Shown here: in pieces, positions 23,001 through 35,072 of the stretch | Numbering within the stretch: the first letter of the stretch is position 1 | Layout of the letters: every line of letters starts with the position of its first letter | NCBI GenBank assembly: GCA_023974075.1 | Contig: CM043797.1 | Location: forward strand, 13,626,178 to 13,690,177 | Length of the DNA: 64,000 nucleotides | DNA from: Chaenocephalus aceratus | Taxonomy: Eukaryota; Chordata; Actinopteri; Perciformes; Channichthyidae | Direction: 5' to 3' | Notes under the pieces: model-generated | What the model was told of the DNA's origin: nothing | Seen by the model: the letters and a program-made list of their open reading frames with translations, nothing else | Databases searched by the model: none | Translations under genes and position numbers: made by a program

Positions 23001-24194
23001 TGTTTTGTTTAATACAAAAAAACAGGGAAAGGCTTGAAAAACACTGAGAGTTGAGACTCAGGGTGCAGGGTGAGGGTCTCAGTGCAGGTATTCAGGCTCC
23101 ATTGAATCCCCCTCTGGTTCTTGTGCTGAAAGAGGGAGTAACAGACAGGAGAAAGGGTTATACACACCTATATAGCACACCTATTGGATGGGAAATGCCT
23201 TGGGGAGATAAGGTGTTTACTTATATAAAACAGTAGTATTAAACTTACCTTGTGTTTTCACTCTCACTTAAGTCCCTCTCCCTTTGCCATCAATCCAAAA
23301 TCAGCTGAGCTGCAACATTATACAGACAGGTAATAATCAACAGAATCACAAGGACACAATATGGCTCTGCTAAAAACACTCACTCTTACACGCACCAAAG
23401 TTATATTTATCTAATATTTAACTCCCTCCACCCCCGCATACAATCCCGTTTAGAAGCCCCTCTTCTCTAATTCAACATGTTGGACGAAATGACATTAAGA
23501 GAACAGAATTTACAATTAAAAGGCTGTTCAACGTGTGTTGCTAACTTGATTCGGTATCCTAGCTTAATCTGTTATCTGTAAAGCCGTACTCTCCCTCTCC
23601 CCCCACCTCTCTGCTGCCATTGCCTTCAGACTCACTAGGCTGTGGGAATTGACTGGCAACAGCGCAGCATGAATAATTAGTTATTTTTCAAACATTTGGC
23701 TTCCTCAGCCTCAAGGGACTTATACCTCTTCTACCTCTTCAGCTCCACCATTATGTTTTTCTTTCACTTTTTGTTTCTCAGTCTTGCTTCAATATTTCTC
23801 TAAGTGTCACCAAGCAGGAATGGGAAAAGGGCCAGAGAAAGTAAGAATGGTCAAACCAAAAGTAACTGGCTGGGAGAGAGAGGCTGACTGACATTATATC
23901 CAAACAACCTCCAACCAGTTATAGAATAAATCACAAAAGTGCCATTAATTGTCAGAAAACAGGTCTCTGCTGCTTTAATGCTTCTTATGGTTAAGGTCTT
24001 ATTGTTGTTAATAATTGTATCTCACCATTGAGCCTCTTCTCTTGTTACCGATAACAGAGGTTGGTTTGAAATATGCACTTGCACTAACCAAACTGGGGAA
24101 TAATAGACGATGTAATTGGATGTTTAAAACTGAGCGGCAATCATGTTGTGATAATTGCAATCATCCCTGTCTTTATCTCTCTTTTTCTTCATAG

Positions 24195-24318
24195 AAAGTG
24201 AAGAGTTTGGGCCAGTTTTTATCCATGAGCCTGGCGATGTTATCTTCCCTTTGGATTCTGATGAAAAGAGAGTAATGATGCACTGTGAAGCACGGGGGAA
24301 TCCACCGCCCACATACAG
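24195..24318 (+). CDS. cntn5: Contactin-5 exon: first half of Ig1
   Basis: Acceptor CTTCATAG, donor ACAG|GTGTGA; phase 1 in, phase 2 out; 124 bp. It encodes [18 protein letters not shown], then a DSDEKRV strand and [14 protein letters not shown], which holds the first Ig1 cysteine. The GPVF..EPDDVIFP.DSDEK pattern is the contactin-5 version; contactin-4 and contactin-3 differ here. The G left over at 16163 joins AA to give Glu, confirming the junction with the linker exon. Confidence 0.95.
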
Positions 24319-24420
24319 GTGTGACATATATCTGTCTCTTTCCTGATTGCTCTTGTTCCAATGCAGCTCATTAGCACAGCATTACTCACATAAAGATCCT
24401 ATTCTTGTTGTGTTTTCCAG
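24319..24420 (+). other. cntn5: 102-bp CNTN5 intron inside Ig1
   Basis: Begins GTGTGA and ends TGTTTTCCAG. It is strikingly short beside its neighbours, which run from 6.5 to 23 kb. It separates the two halves of the Ig1 domain. Confidence 0.95.
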
Positions 24421-24596
24421 CTGGTACATCAACGGGACAGCATTGGATACAGAGGCAGACTATCGCTACAGCTTTATTGATGGAAACTTAATTATTGCCA
24501 ATGCCAGTGAGATCACAGACTATGGGAGGTACCAGTGTAAAGCAGAGAACAGCTTCGGGAACGTCCTGGGTCGAGAAGCTCTTCTGCAGTTTGCGT
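24421..24596 (+). CDS. cntn5: Contactin-5 exon: second half of Ig1
   Basis: 176 bp, phase 2 in, phase 1 out; donor GCGT|GTGAGT. It starts with [18 protein letters not shown], carrying the Ig core Trp and an NGT glycosylation sequon, followed by [18 protein letters not shown] with a second sequon (NAS), the D-x-G-x-Y-x-C motif and the second Ig1 cysteine. LLQFA ends the domain. The split Tyr codon T|AT joins the next exon in frame. Ig1 to Ig4 of contactins form the horseshoe that binds partners. Confidence 0.95.
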
Positions 24597-27500
24597 GTGA
24601 GTAGACTCTCTATTTTATTAATTCAAACGTTGCTACAATCTAATAATATATCGTTCTCTGTACAGAAGCGTGTAGCCCTGCGTCCATGTTGGAAAAGTGT
24701 ATGTTTTCCTTTTGTCAGGGGGTTGAAGTATATGGCTCTCATATAAAACAAAAAATCAGCTGAAAGCTCTTTGTCTCTCTGAGTTAAAATAAACCTGTTT
24801 GCTTTCAGGCGTAAATAAACACTTGGCTGTAAGATTTGAATTCCCATCGGCTCAATCTGATACTGTTGAGTTGCACTGCTAACAGGGTATGTGCCCTCAT
24901 AGGCCATGTCTCAATGGTAAATGAGGACAAAAAGCACATTTCTTCCCGAGTAATTCTCTGGCCTAACTCCAAAACGTCATCACAGGCTAAGGCGGCACAC
25001 ACACAGAGACCAGGGTTACTGTGCTCAGAGGGAAATGCAATGTTGGTTTTCTCTAGTGTTTCCTCTAGTCTAGAGCAATGACCATAATTTCCTTGTTGGT
25101 ATGTCTTCAGGGAGCATACTGTGCGCACTCCTTGAAATGTTGCTAAAAGTAAAGGACGTGGTCTCATGTGTTGTTATGGGGACTTGCCGTCATTACAGGA
25201 ATTACTTAGAAAACAAATGGCTGGAAAAGTCTGAAACAATGTGAAGAGAAAAAAAGGAAATGGATTTCTGCTTTATAAAAGCTCTTTTCTCTTCAGGCTA
25301 ACACAACCAAAGTTGTTGTTTTTTGGTCTTAGTTTGTTTTCCTTCACAAAGTTGCATGATGAAAAACAAATCAGAGGAAGAGTTAAATTAAATATAAGCA
25401 AGACTGCGTTGGCACTTGGCAGCAGAAACGTCCAGATGGTAATGCTATGACACACGCTTCAAAATATAAAAAAGTGATGCTAATTTCTGAGGGACAGAAG
25501 CTGTACCTCAACATTTACTCTTATCTGTTCTCTCAACTATCCAGATCCCTTCATCCCCCTCTCTCTACTCAAGTTGTCACATTTGTATGTAAAAAAATGA
25601 GATTAGCCTTTTTTTCTGATCATTTAACTTGGAGCCTGGAAATGGGCTATAACACATAGACACTCATTTATCAGTTTAAACATCAAGCTGTGACACAGGC
25701 AGCTATTTTTAGTTTTGCATAAATACTGTGCATTTGCTTCACACTATATCATCCACCAGATTCAAAGTGGGGATATGTTTTATGGTAACAATTCCAATTC
25801 ACCTTATTTACTGTGCATTTCACTTGATGAAGTTTAGAATCCTGTCGTTTCTTTCCACTTCTTTATCTGTTACCAAGGTGACGGCAGTATTCACAGGTGA
25901 GTATTTTCGCAATTTTGTGTTGTTTTTTCATCACGCCCCCGGTGTGTGAAGGCCTTTAGTCTGGCACATTAAGATGCAGCACCTGTAATGGCTGCCTGAT
26001 CCTTGTTCCAAAGAAAGCTGAATATATTAGCGTTATCAAAACCACCTTTTTCAAATCCAAATCATTTATTTTTTCTCCGTTTACTCCAAAACAACATTCG
26101 CCTCTAGTAAATGTGGACTCTACAGGTAATTCTTCTAAATCGGCCAGGCAGAATCTTGGTCTAAGCTTATGAAGGCTTAGGCAGAGGGTGTGTTTGGGGT
26201 CATGTTGGTTGATTGGCAGGTGTGTCAACTGAGATGATGGCCACTTGTTTGTCACACATCAGCTTCACCCAGCCCACCTTTCCACACAAATTTGATTTTC
26301 TAGTTCTAATGACAGACAGACCAGTCAGTATCCTTTCATTGAGGGAATGACGGGTTGTTTTGTGAAGAGTTGCAGCACACACAGGTCCAAGGTCGCACAG
26401 CAGACATCTCAGATAATCTGCTATAAAATGATATCATTAATATTCCTCTCTGTAGCTAAAACATATAATTTCCATGAACTGCGGCACAGAATCATTTTGT
26501 AGCCACAGCCCTAAATAGCACTAACTGAATAAACATCTCATACTAATGTGTCGGCAGCATCTCACCAACTGTTGAGATATGAAGGACCAGATTCTCTGTG
26601 CAATAGAGCGTCATTGTCTCCTCTTACTGGTAAAAAAATCATAATTTGTTCTATTTGGGGTTATGTAAAACAGATTCCAATTTACGAAATATAAGATGTG
26701 TATCACTGGTAATATAATCATTTCTGATTACAGGGTAAATCTGTATATTATGGCTTCTATCCCTGAAAAATGCAAATGCTGATGTTTTGTATCAGGCTTT
26801 ACAGAAAATGTGCAAGTTTATACATTTAATTCACATTATTTCCATAAAAAAAACATATATCGTTCAATAAACTTAACATCGCGCTCACTAGTTGCCTCTT
26901 AAACGTCCCTTAGCTCTATTTAAAAAAACCTGTGGAGTAATTTCATTCCATGACCAAATGTATTTCCCTATAATTGGCTATTACTTGTGGGAAAGACACA
27001 TCTGTGTGACACTTTCTTCAGCCTCATGTGGTACAAATATTCAACTGCATCAATGTTTAATAGTCTCACTCTCGGGCTACTTTTCTTTTAAATGTGACCC
27101 TTCAAAAGGCTAGCCGCAGAAACAAAGAGAGGTGCCCTGCAGCACACATTTGGATGCAGAAGCTTCCCTCTCTCTTTCAGCATAACAAATGTTGGGCATT
27201 TATCACCCAGCGTGGAGCTCAACTCTTACCTCCCTTTTCTCGTTGGCACTGCACATTTTCATGCATTGACACAGGTGTGGACTGCTTTATCTTGTTTGGA
27301 TTCACATGGGCAATTCTATCCTTTTTAAACAAGTAATTGTATGCCTTTGTATTAGATAGAAATATTATTATATGTTCAAGGAGGCTCCTTGTAACTTGAT
27401 TTTTATTTTGGGAACATTACGTATCAAATTAATATTTTCTATATCCTCCTGGGACCCAGCCCATTTGAAGATCTGGAAAGATTCACCAAAAACCAAACTA

Positions 27501-27817
27501 GTGTTTTAGTGACCAAATAAACAGCAATGTTCAGATCAATTACTTATTCATGTTTTAAATTAAGGTGAATGTATTATTGTATTAATATCACTCTATAACC
27601 ATAATACGTTACATAGTCCATCTGTTAATAAGTCCGTCTTTTCAAACTAATATGGTCCCGACGTCCTCTACAGTGGACATACTGTAACATTTTAAAATAA
27701 AAATAAATAAAAAAAGTTTAAATTGCAAGATGTTTTTTTAACCCTAAATAGGTAGGAAATCACACAAAAAAGGAAATTGGAAGACACTTTTTTTCCTCGG
27801 TCCCAGGAGGATATGAC

Positions 27818-28404
27818 CAACCTGATCTCACCAGAATGCTTGACTCCACCACGACTTCTTAACACCACAATGCGTGGTGGAGTCACGAACTTTGTTACAT
27901 TTATGTGTCGGCACCACGCAAACAACCCCAATGTAAAGTGAATGAGGCTCCTTTGTCGTGGTGCACACACGCATTTCTACAACGTCCCGCAGTGAGCTTT
28001 TATTCTATAAAACGTTTTTTTAAATCTACTTCATAGCTTGTAGTAACTCACGGGAGGCTTATTTTATTTTATTTGTATTCATAATAATTAAAAAAATCGT
28101 CAGAATGTAAACATTACATTAGTTACGAATTTGTGTTCTCAAAAAACAGTGCATTGTGTGTAATGCAACTGTGATTTGTATTAAATTAGTTTGTTTTTAA
28201 GGAAGGCCAGAGCTTCAGCTGTGTCAAATAGATTGTTCCCTTTAGTTAACGTTATTTAAAAGATAATGATCATGTCCCCTGTATTGTATTACGAGTGTCC
28301 ATTCCCATTGGATAACAGAGAATTGTACACCCGGAAGTAAGAATTCTCCTTACTGTCGATTGATTTTACAGTGATATCTGCACTACTCATCGACTAAAAA
28401 ACAC
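27818..28404 (+). repeat. Left terminal inverted repeat arm
   Basis: The 587-bp arm is reverse-complementary to 30356-30942 with only scattered mismatches. Its outer 150 bp contains the palindromic GACTCCACCACG pair; an ORF-like reading of this arm appears in both arms and is not a supported gene. Confidence 0.9.
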
Positions 28405-28525
28405 AAAATTGTCCTTGTTAATTACACAACATTGATTGGTTTGAATTGTGTACAATGCTTTTGTATTTTCCCCCTTCAATTCGGAGAAACAAAGATTTGT
28501 TCGGAGTTTTTGGATGGCAGAAGAC

Positions 28526-28650
28526 ACTACACTACCCAGAATCCTCAGCTATCGTTTGGGACTAGACCATGTGCTTAGCTTGACAAACCCCGTGATCAGT
28601 CCTCAAGCTCTTTGATTGGTTGACCTCCAACTGCATTCCATATAAAAAGG
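28526..28650 (+). promoter_or_regulatory. Promoter-like block in the long-inverted-repeat element: ZNF143-like site, CCAAT, TATA
   Basis: ACTACACTACCCAGAATCC at 28526-28544 matches the long ZNF143/Staf site at 16 of 19 positions as I recall the consensus. An inverted CCAAT box (GATTGG) lies near 28613 and a TATA box (TATAAAAAGG) at 28641. An AATAAA follows near 28729 with no ORF between. The layout suggests the transposase promoter and poly(A) region remain after the coding part was deleted. Confidence 0.5.
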
Positions 28651-30034
28651 TTTCGTAAAAGAGAAAATCATACTTTATTCAGCAGTGCTTGCTTTACTCT
28701 TTGAAAGTCATCACATGAATGCATTGTAATAAATGGTTTGGCTGCATTAAATATTACACATCTGTCATAGTTCTTTATTTATCTCCAGAGATCGGGCATC
28801 AGAATAGACCGGAAACTATTCTTTTACTGTTCTGTTTTAATTTCACAATAAATTAGTAGTCATATTTTGTTTTGATATTATTGTTTTTTATTAACTACTA
28901 GACCACTGGGTCATGTTAAGGCCATCTATTCTGTGTTGCTGTGGGGTTTTTCCATCGCTTTTGTGTTACAAATATCAAAACAATAACAAAATTATATTCG
29001 TCATAAACTAAACCAGAAACAGCAGTATATCTTATTTTGTTAACACTGTAAACTTGACAGCTTTTTAACCCAAACCACCTACTGGTTAAAGCACGTTATT
29101 GCACGTTTAGAGTAATTGCAATGCAGGAAGATTGTGTTGCTTTTTAACGACTGTTTAAAATACCTTTTTCTTAATGTCTTTCATTTTTGTAAAGCACTTT
29201 TGAATGTGTTATATTTTATGAAAACATTTAAATATTAAGAGTACATACAAAATAGTGGGAAAGTAGAAGGTCAATTATATAAATATAGAATAGAAAATAT
29301 CAAGAAGATACTCAAATGATATCTAGAATAAAACAGTTTAGTGCCTGATAGGAGGATGTGCTAACTAATAAGGCTTTATTTAAACATTAAAGAATACTTT
29401 AGGTTAAGGTCTTCATTTAAATAGGAAAAAAGCTTTGGGGGTATCTAAATATTAAGCCTGACAAAGTCTAAATTGCATGGTTTGTTTTGGAACTTGACAA
29501 TCAACTTTCCTGCAATGTTAACTATGTTGAAGCACTTATTTTAACTGATATTATACACATTAATTATAATCTTATGTATGTAGATAGTATAAGAAATGTG
29601 CAGAATACGACAGTGTAATGGTGGAAGTATACACACATTGATAGATGTCTTGTAATGCACTGTTGAGGAACCTGTGACTCAAGTTTTTCATTCATTACAT
29701 AACTACACTGTTGTGTATATGATATGTCAATAAACCTTAGAAAATCTTGAAATATTGAAAGGGATGTGCAAAATAGCAATTATATACAGTATTTAATTAA
29801 CTATTAGAGAATAACGAGTAATGAATATGCTTTAAACGGATCTGCAGATAAATATTTAGTCTTCTCAAGCACCAACTATCAAATATCTTGCCTGATTGTT
29901 GGCACTTGACAATCACCTTCACTGCATTTCACTCAGGTGTAACTAAAGTCTGATTTAAGGGCTGTTTATATTTCACATCATTAATCCAAATCTGTAAAGT
30001 AACTAAAATAAATGTAGTGGAGTAAAAATACCAG

Positions 30035-30200
30035 GTTAACCTTAAAGAAAGCCCTCAGGATTATAAAAGACCCCATCACCCCAGCCACAAACTGTTCTGT
30101 CTGCTGCCGTCTGGCTGGCGGTACCGCAGAATCCGGACTAAAACCACCAGACACAGAGACAGCTTCATCCCACAGACTATACGATTATTAAACACCTGAA
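30035..30200 (+). pseudogene. 3' fragment of a non-LTR retrotransposon ORF
   Basis: Broken frames across this stretch show the C-terminal signature of a fish LINE: a RIIKDP.TPA tract, then CRLAGG, then a basic RD/ETASSHRL segment and a short tail, as found after the reverse transcriptase in L2/CR1-type elements. It lies inside the core of the long-inverted-repeat element, so it was inserted into it or captured by it. Confidence 0.45.
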
Positions 30201-30355
30201 TTTAGAAATAATATTCATCTGGCTGCTACTTAGAAATTATTTATCTAATATATCATATTCCAATCACTTGTAGACTCTTATTGCACTATTTCACTATTTT
30301 TTCTGTGTAGGCCTATCTGTTTTATTGCGTAGCACTGTTGGAGGAGCCTGTCTGG

Positions 30356-30942
30356 TGTTTTTTAGTCGATGAGTAGTGCAGATATCACTGTAAAATCAAT
30401 CCACAGTAAGGAGAATTCTTACTTCCGGGTGTACAATTCTCCGTTATCCAATGGGAATGGACGCTCGTAATACAATACAGGGGACATGATCATTATCTTT
30501 TAAATAACGTTAACTAAAGGGAACAATCTATTTGACACAGCTGAAGCTCTGGCCTTCCTTAAAAACTAACTAATTTAATAAAAATCACTGTTGCATTACA
30601 CACAATGCACTGTTTTTTGAGAACACAAATTCGTAACTAATGTAATGTTTACATTCTGACGAATTTTTTTAATTATTATGAATACAAATAAAATAAAAGA
30701 AGCCTCCCGTGAGTTACTACAAGCTATAAAGTAGATTTAAAAAAACGTTTTATAGAATAAAAGCTCACTGCGGGACGTTGTAGAAATGCGTGTGTGCACC
30801 ACGACAAAGGAGCCTCATTCACTTTACATTGGGGTTGTTTGCGTGGTGCCGACACGTAAATGTAACAAAGTTCGTGACTCCACCACGCATTGTGGTGTTA
30901 AGAAGTCGTGGTGGAGTCACGCATTCTGGTGAGATCAGGTTG
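30356..30942 (-). repeat. Right terminal inverted repeat arm
   Basis: Mirror copy of 27818-28404. The few differences between arms suggest modest age or arm-to-arm conversion. Confidence 0.9.
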
Positions 30943-31309
30943 GATATGACATGCTTATTTGTAGAGTTATGAAGTAAACATTATGCATGTTTCAGGATGG
31001 ATTCTGCCCAAAAATATACAGCTTAATATGTTGAATATTATAGTTTTAGCTCATTTACCTGAATGTGAGGTAAAGTAAGGGGCATACACACAATGATTTT
31101 GTTTTGATTTGTTTAGCAATGACTGGCTTGTGTGCACTTTTTTTGTTGAATATTGAGTATATTACTAGTAAGTTATATATATTAGTGAATAGTTTAAGAT
31201 GTTGTCTCGGTGTTTAAGATTATAGATTATATTAATCCTTAAATGGAGTATCACATATAAATATTGGAAACATAATTTATTGCTATTTTCTGCAATGCAC
31301 CAATATTTT

Positions 31310-31560
31310 ATCACCATCCCCACACCCATGTTATACCATTATGACACCCTTATTTTACACCCAGATTAAGTATTATTAGACCCATAAAAGACCAATGTAA
31401 CACGTAAACCGTTATTATGCTGTCATTATACCCCTTTTACACCATTATTAAAACCCTCATACACCTATATTGTACCTAAATTACACTATTATTACACCTA
31501 TATAAGACCCATATTGCACCTATGTAACACAAATATAACACCAATATTACACCATAACTG
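31310..31560. repeat. Degenerate short tandem array of ACACC-type units
   Basis: The motif ACACC or its variants recurs every 10-20 bp, separated by TATATT/ATTAT spacers (for example ATTACACC, ATAACACCAAT, CTATATTGTACC). It looks like a decayed minisatellite with about 12-bp units over 250 bp. Confidence 0.6.
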
Positions 31561-32239
31561 ACTGAATGTATCCCCCAGGATACTGAACCCATTTAAGGGT
31601 TAATCACATTCATTTTGTATGTTTATAAGACATGTTTGAGGTTTTATGTTAAATGTGTCGTAGTTGAATCTAATCTGAAGGAAAACATTGTTGGTTTAGT
31701 TTAGTTTAGGTTGTCTTGAATTTCTTTTCAACACTGGTTGTAGTCATCCTGCTGCAGCACACCCTCTGGGGTTGAAAAGACAAGCTTTCGAACAGAAAAC
31801 AGCCCCATTTCATGCTAGCAGTCAACATGTATTAATATAGCATGCTTCACAGGCATCAGTCAAAAAGTGTTTCAAAGAAATACAATCAGATAGAATGAAA
31901 TATATAATACAAAGATACAACACCAGTTAAAAAAATCAAGAGAACAAACCTCAGACAAAAGTTAAAACATGAAAAAATATAGACAAAAAAGAAATACAGC
32001 ATGCTACAGTACCTGAATGACAGAGCAGATGGATTGTTGGCTGCTTATCAAAATAGTCTACAAGCCTTTAAGGAGATTATTTCAAAGCTTTGTAAGAGTG
32101 ATGTTGGTATGCAAAAGGTCCATGATGTACACAAACAGTTTAAATATAGTTTGAAACTTAAAGTGAAGCCAGTGCAGAGAAGTTCAAATAGGTTGCATAT
32201 GTGACCATCTGTTGGAGCGTGGTGAGCAGTGCAGGTTTG

Positions 32240-32650
32240 TTTGTAGGTTGAGACAAGGTTTGGCGTTTTGGTCGTCCCCTTTTTGACACGAAGGACTCAC
32301 AAAGACTCAGATGCACGATTCTTTCTTGATTTCAAAAAATACCTTTTTAATGTACAAAAAGTTTCTAGGATCTACTAGGATACTCAATGTTTACACGAGG
32401 GAGTACAGACATGGACTTGGTAGACAAGACGAACCGACAAAAGACAACAGGAGAACAGGGCTACATATACACAACAGTTAATGAGGCACAGGTGCAAACA
32501 ATCCAGAACAGGAGATCACAATCAAGCTGGCAAGTGACACACCACGACAGGAAGTGATGACACCTGAAACGAGAGGACAGAGCCAACATCAAAATAAACT
32601 GCAAGGCCACCAGAATAAACACAAAACAATAAGCTCACAGACTCTAACGC
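32240..32650 (-). repeat. LTR-like or LINE-tail repeat fragment, minus orientation
   Basis: Read on the minus strand this has the look of a fish LTR: pyrimidine-rich CCTGTTCTCC and CACTTCCTG tracts, a TGATTGTGATCTCC segment, an ATTAAAAA poly(A)-like site and a terminal TTTGTGAGTCC tract. I cannot fix both ends or see a target duplication, so it is a candidate solo LTR only. Confidence 0.3.
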
Positions 32651-33759
32651 TGAAACTTTACACTTTTAATGCCAACCGGAGGATAGAACAAAGCATATCT
32701 GAACAGTGGAACAAGACATTTTTTTAGGCAAACAAAAGGTTAGGATTAACTTCCATGAACTGAAATGCACAGTGAAATATTAACGTTGTAATATTAAAAC
32801 ACAGGGAGCACCATGTTTAGAGTCACAGAGTAGCCATACCTTTGCGCACATGATACTTTATCGTCTATTTTACTTATTTGGACCATGATATGCAGAATGG
32901 ACCTCATGCTTTAGTGACAAAGTTGTACAACTGGCGAATTAGACAATATACTCATCAGGGAAATATTTACTGAGGCAATAAACAAGTCAGAAGTAGCACA
33001 TTTTCCCACAGACTTCAATACAATTTAGACTTTGGGTTGCAACCAGATCCCCTGTTGGATGTTAGAGAGAATGCAAGTGTGGGGAACTTTTGCTTCACTC
33101 AAATGTGTAAACTTGGAGGCTGCTGCTTGAGTTTATCGTTATGCAGGGAAGCATGAAAGAGATACTCGACATGTAGACTTGCAACAGGATCCTGGAGTTC
33201 ACAAACAAGCACTGATAAGGTTAACAACAAGGAGAGGAATCTTTGTAGATACCAAAGCTCGACATGATCCTCGAACAACAACCTGGCAAAGAAATAATTG
33301 ATGAGCTAATTGTATCCGGATGTGTTGGCAGGCAGGGTCAAGGTTAGCAGATATATACACGTTCAGAAAGGTTAACCTGGGACATGGAAGACACAAGGGA
33401 TACACAGGGAAACAGGAGGAAGAGACGGGCACAGACATGTGGGGGATATGCAGGGCAAAAAGAGAGAGGACTGGCATGAGTAAGAAAGGTTCTGACAAGT
33501 CTCTCTATATTCCACCCATCGGTTTCAGGATGTTTTTTTCTCTCTTTGTTTAGAAATGTCTAAGAATCGGAACTCACACTTGGGCTGTTTTTCAGGCGTG
33601 ACTTTGAAGACAGCAGGCAGAAAGGAGGCCTCTGATCTTCCTCCCAAAAGAGAGTTCCCTCTCTGCAGACGTGTGTCTGGCTGAGGTTCAGGTATCGAGC
33701 CACTCCGAGCAGTACAGTCTTAATGAAATGAATGGGATGCTTTGACTTGAGCACTTCCT

Positions 33760-33761
<2 letters not shown>

Positions 33762-33806
<45 letters not shown>

Positions 33807-33840
33807 GCACGCACGCACACGCACACGCTCACGCTCACAC
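33762..33840. repeat. (AC)n/(GCAC)n microsatellite
   Basis: An AC run grading into GCAC and GCACAC units. Confidence 0.95.
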
Positions 33841-34631
33841 AACACATCCTTTTCAAATGTTCCACTGATCTGTAAATGCCCATTGATTGAATTAATTCTG
33901 ATCTTAATATAACTAATTTGTATTGAACACATACTCCTGTACTTGCTGCAAATTTCATCACGGCCTGTCTGGCTATTAAACATTTATGCAGAGTTGGCTA
34001 TACACGTGAACGAAGAAGACAGGGTTCCCAAATGATTAAAAAAAAAGTCATTCATATTGACATAACTGTAGTTTTCAAAGGTAATGTTAGGTCAGAATCC
34101 CTCATCTCCTGGTTCTCAAACATATACCTTTTTTTAATTGATGATATTAAAATAAGAAAGCTTGGATAGATCTGCTTGGTGTTTATTTTAGTTTGTTGTA
34201 GTTACGTTTGCTATTGTCCTTCTACATTTTAATATTCACTTGACTATCAAGCATCATTTTAGGCTTATATATATTTATATTTGTTACCTTATAGGTATTT
34301 TTGTTTGTGTTTTGTTGGCTGCTACTGCATACTAACCATGACTTATGTATCCCAAACAACCAGCGTTGCTGCTGCCATAAATGTAGAATGTGAAGAAAAA
34401 CAATATTGTGCCAAGAGATGTTTCCCAAGAATGATCCTCCCCTATTTTCTGGTTGTATATTAATATGGATGTACTATACTGTAGGTAGAGTTGTTATCTT
34501 GCTACAGCAGTTGGGTATACAGAGTGGAAGCTGGAAATGCATTAAGATGACAATGACTTGATGATTTGAATAGGCAAGCCTTCTAGGAAGACTAATATGT
34601 CCACTATATGTAGCCTGATTGAGTCATTGAA

Positions 34632-35039
34632 GTGGAGGAATATCTGCTGAAACACACACACTCACATCTGGTAGCTGCTAAGTACAACAGCCGTGTTGCT
34701 ATTCTGTTCAATGAGTCCCTTCAATGCAGGAAGACATCGTATGGAAACTTTGATTATTTTGAATATGTGGCCCTTCAGCTGAAATGCTCCTCTCGAGCTC
34801 TGTTCCTAAATATCTATAGACCACCCAAATACTGTGCAAGCTTTTTTGATGACTTTACTGAACTGCTGTCTATAGTGTGTATTGACTTTGACCGTCTAGT
34901 CATTGTTGGTGATTTTAACATCCATGTTGACAACCCCCAGGACAGAGGGGCTAAAGAACTGTTTTGTGTTCTTGATAGCTATGGACTGACTCAGCATGTG
35001 ACGGAGCCCACGCACACAAGGGGCACACTCTGGACTTAA
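34632..35039 (+). pseudogene. L2-type LINE, end of APE-like endonuclease domain
   Basis: The open frame covers the C-terminal third of an apurinic-like endonuclease: YRPPKYC, then IVGDFNIHVD with the conserved GDFN catalytic motif, and LTQHVTEPTHTRG, where the SDH region should follow. The frame ends at 35039 in LWT, and the SDHS-like piece ([10 protein letters not shown]) follows in a different frame at 35090. The N-terminal half of the endonuclease and ORF1 are missing, consistent with 5' truncation at insertion. Confidence 0.85.
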
Positions 35040-35072
35040 TTATCTCAAAGGGTCTGAATATCTCTAAGGGTT

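Larger units (their letters stand above)
16164..24194 (+). other. cntn5: CNTN5 intron between linker exon and Ig1
   Basis: This 8-kb intron starts GTAAAG and ends CTTCATAG. It holds an (AC)40 array, two hAT derivatives, an AGC/ATG microsatellite and a THAP-domain ORF. The rest is AT-rich with nothing I can name. Confidence 0.8.
27818..30942. mobile_element. Unclassified DNA transposon with 587-bp terminal inverted repeats
   Basis: The ends CAACCTGATCTCACCAG and CTGGTGAGATCAGGTTG are flanked by exact GATATGAC copies at 27810-27817 and 30943-30950, a clean 8-bp target duplication. The arms 27818-28404 and 30356-30942 are near-identical reverse complements. Each arm has a subterminal hairpin (GACTCCACCACG ... 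CGTGGTGGAGTC) and an inner CCAAT box and CCGGAAGT site. The 1.95-kb core is AT-rich with a promoter-like block and a LINE scrap but no transposase. The 8-bp duplication is compatible with hAT, P, Merlin or Zisupton groups; CAACCTG ends do not match the hAT copies here. Confidence 0.88.

Noticed and set aside
27692..27970. Conserved ORF MCAPRQRSLIHFTLG on the minus strand, repeated at 30790
   Set aside because: It is the same sequence read in both inverted arms of a transposon. It has no domain, and the repeat explains the conservation.
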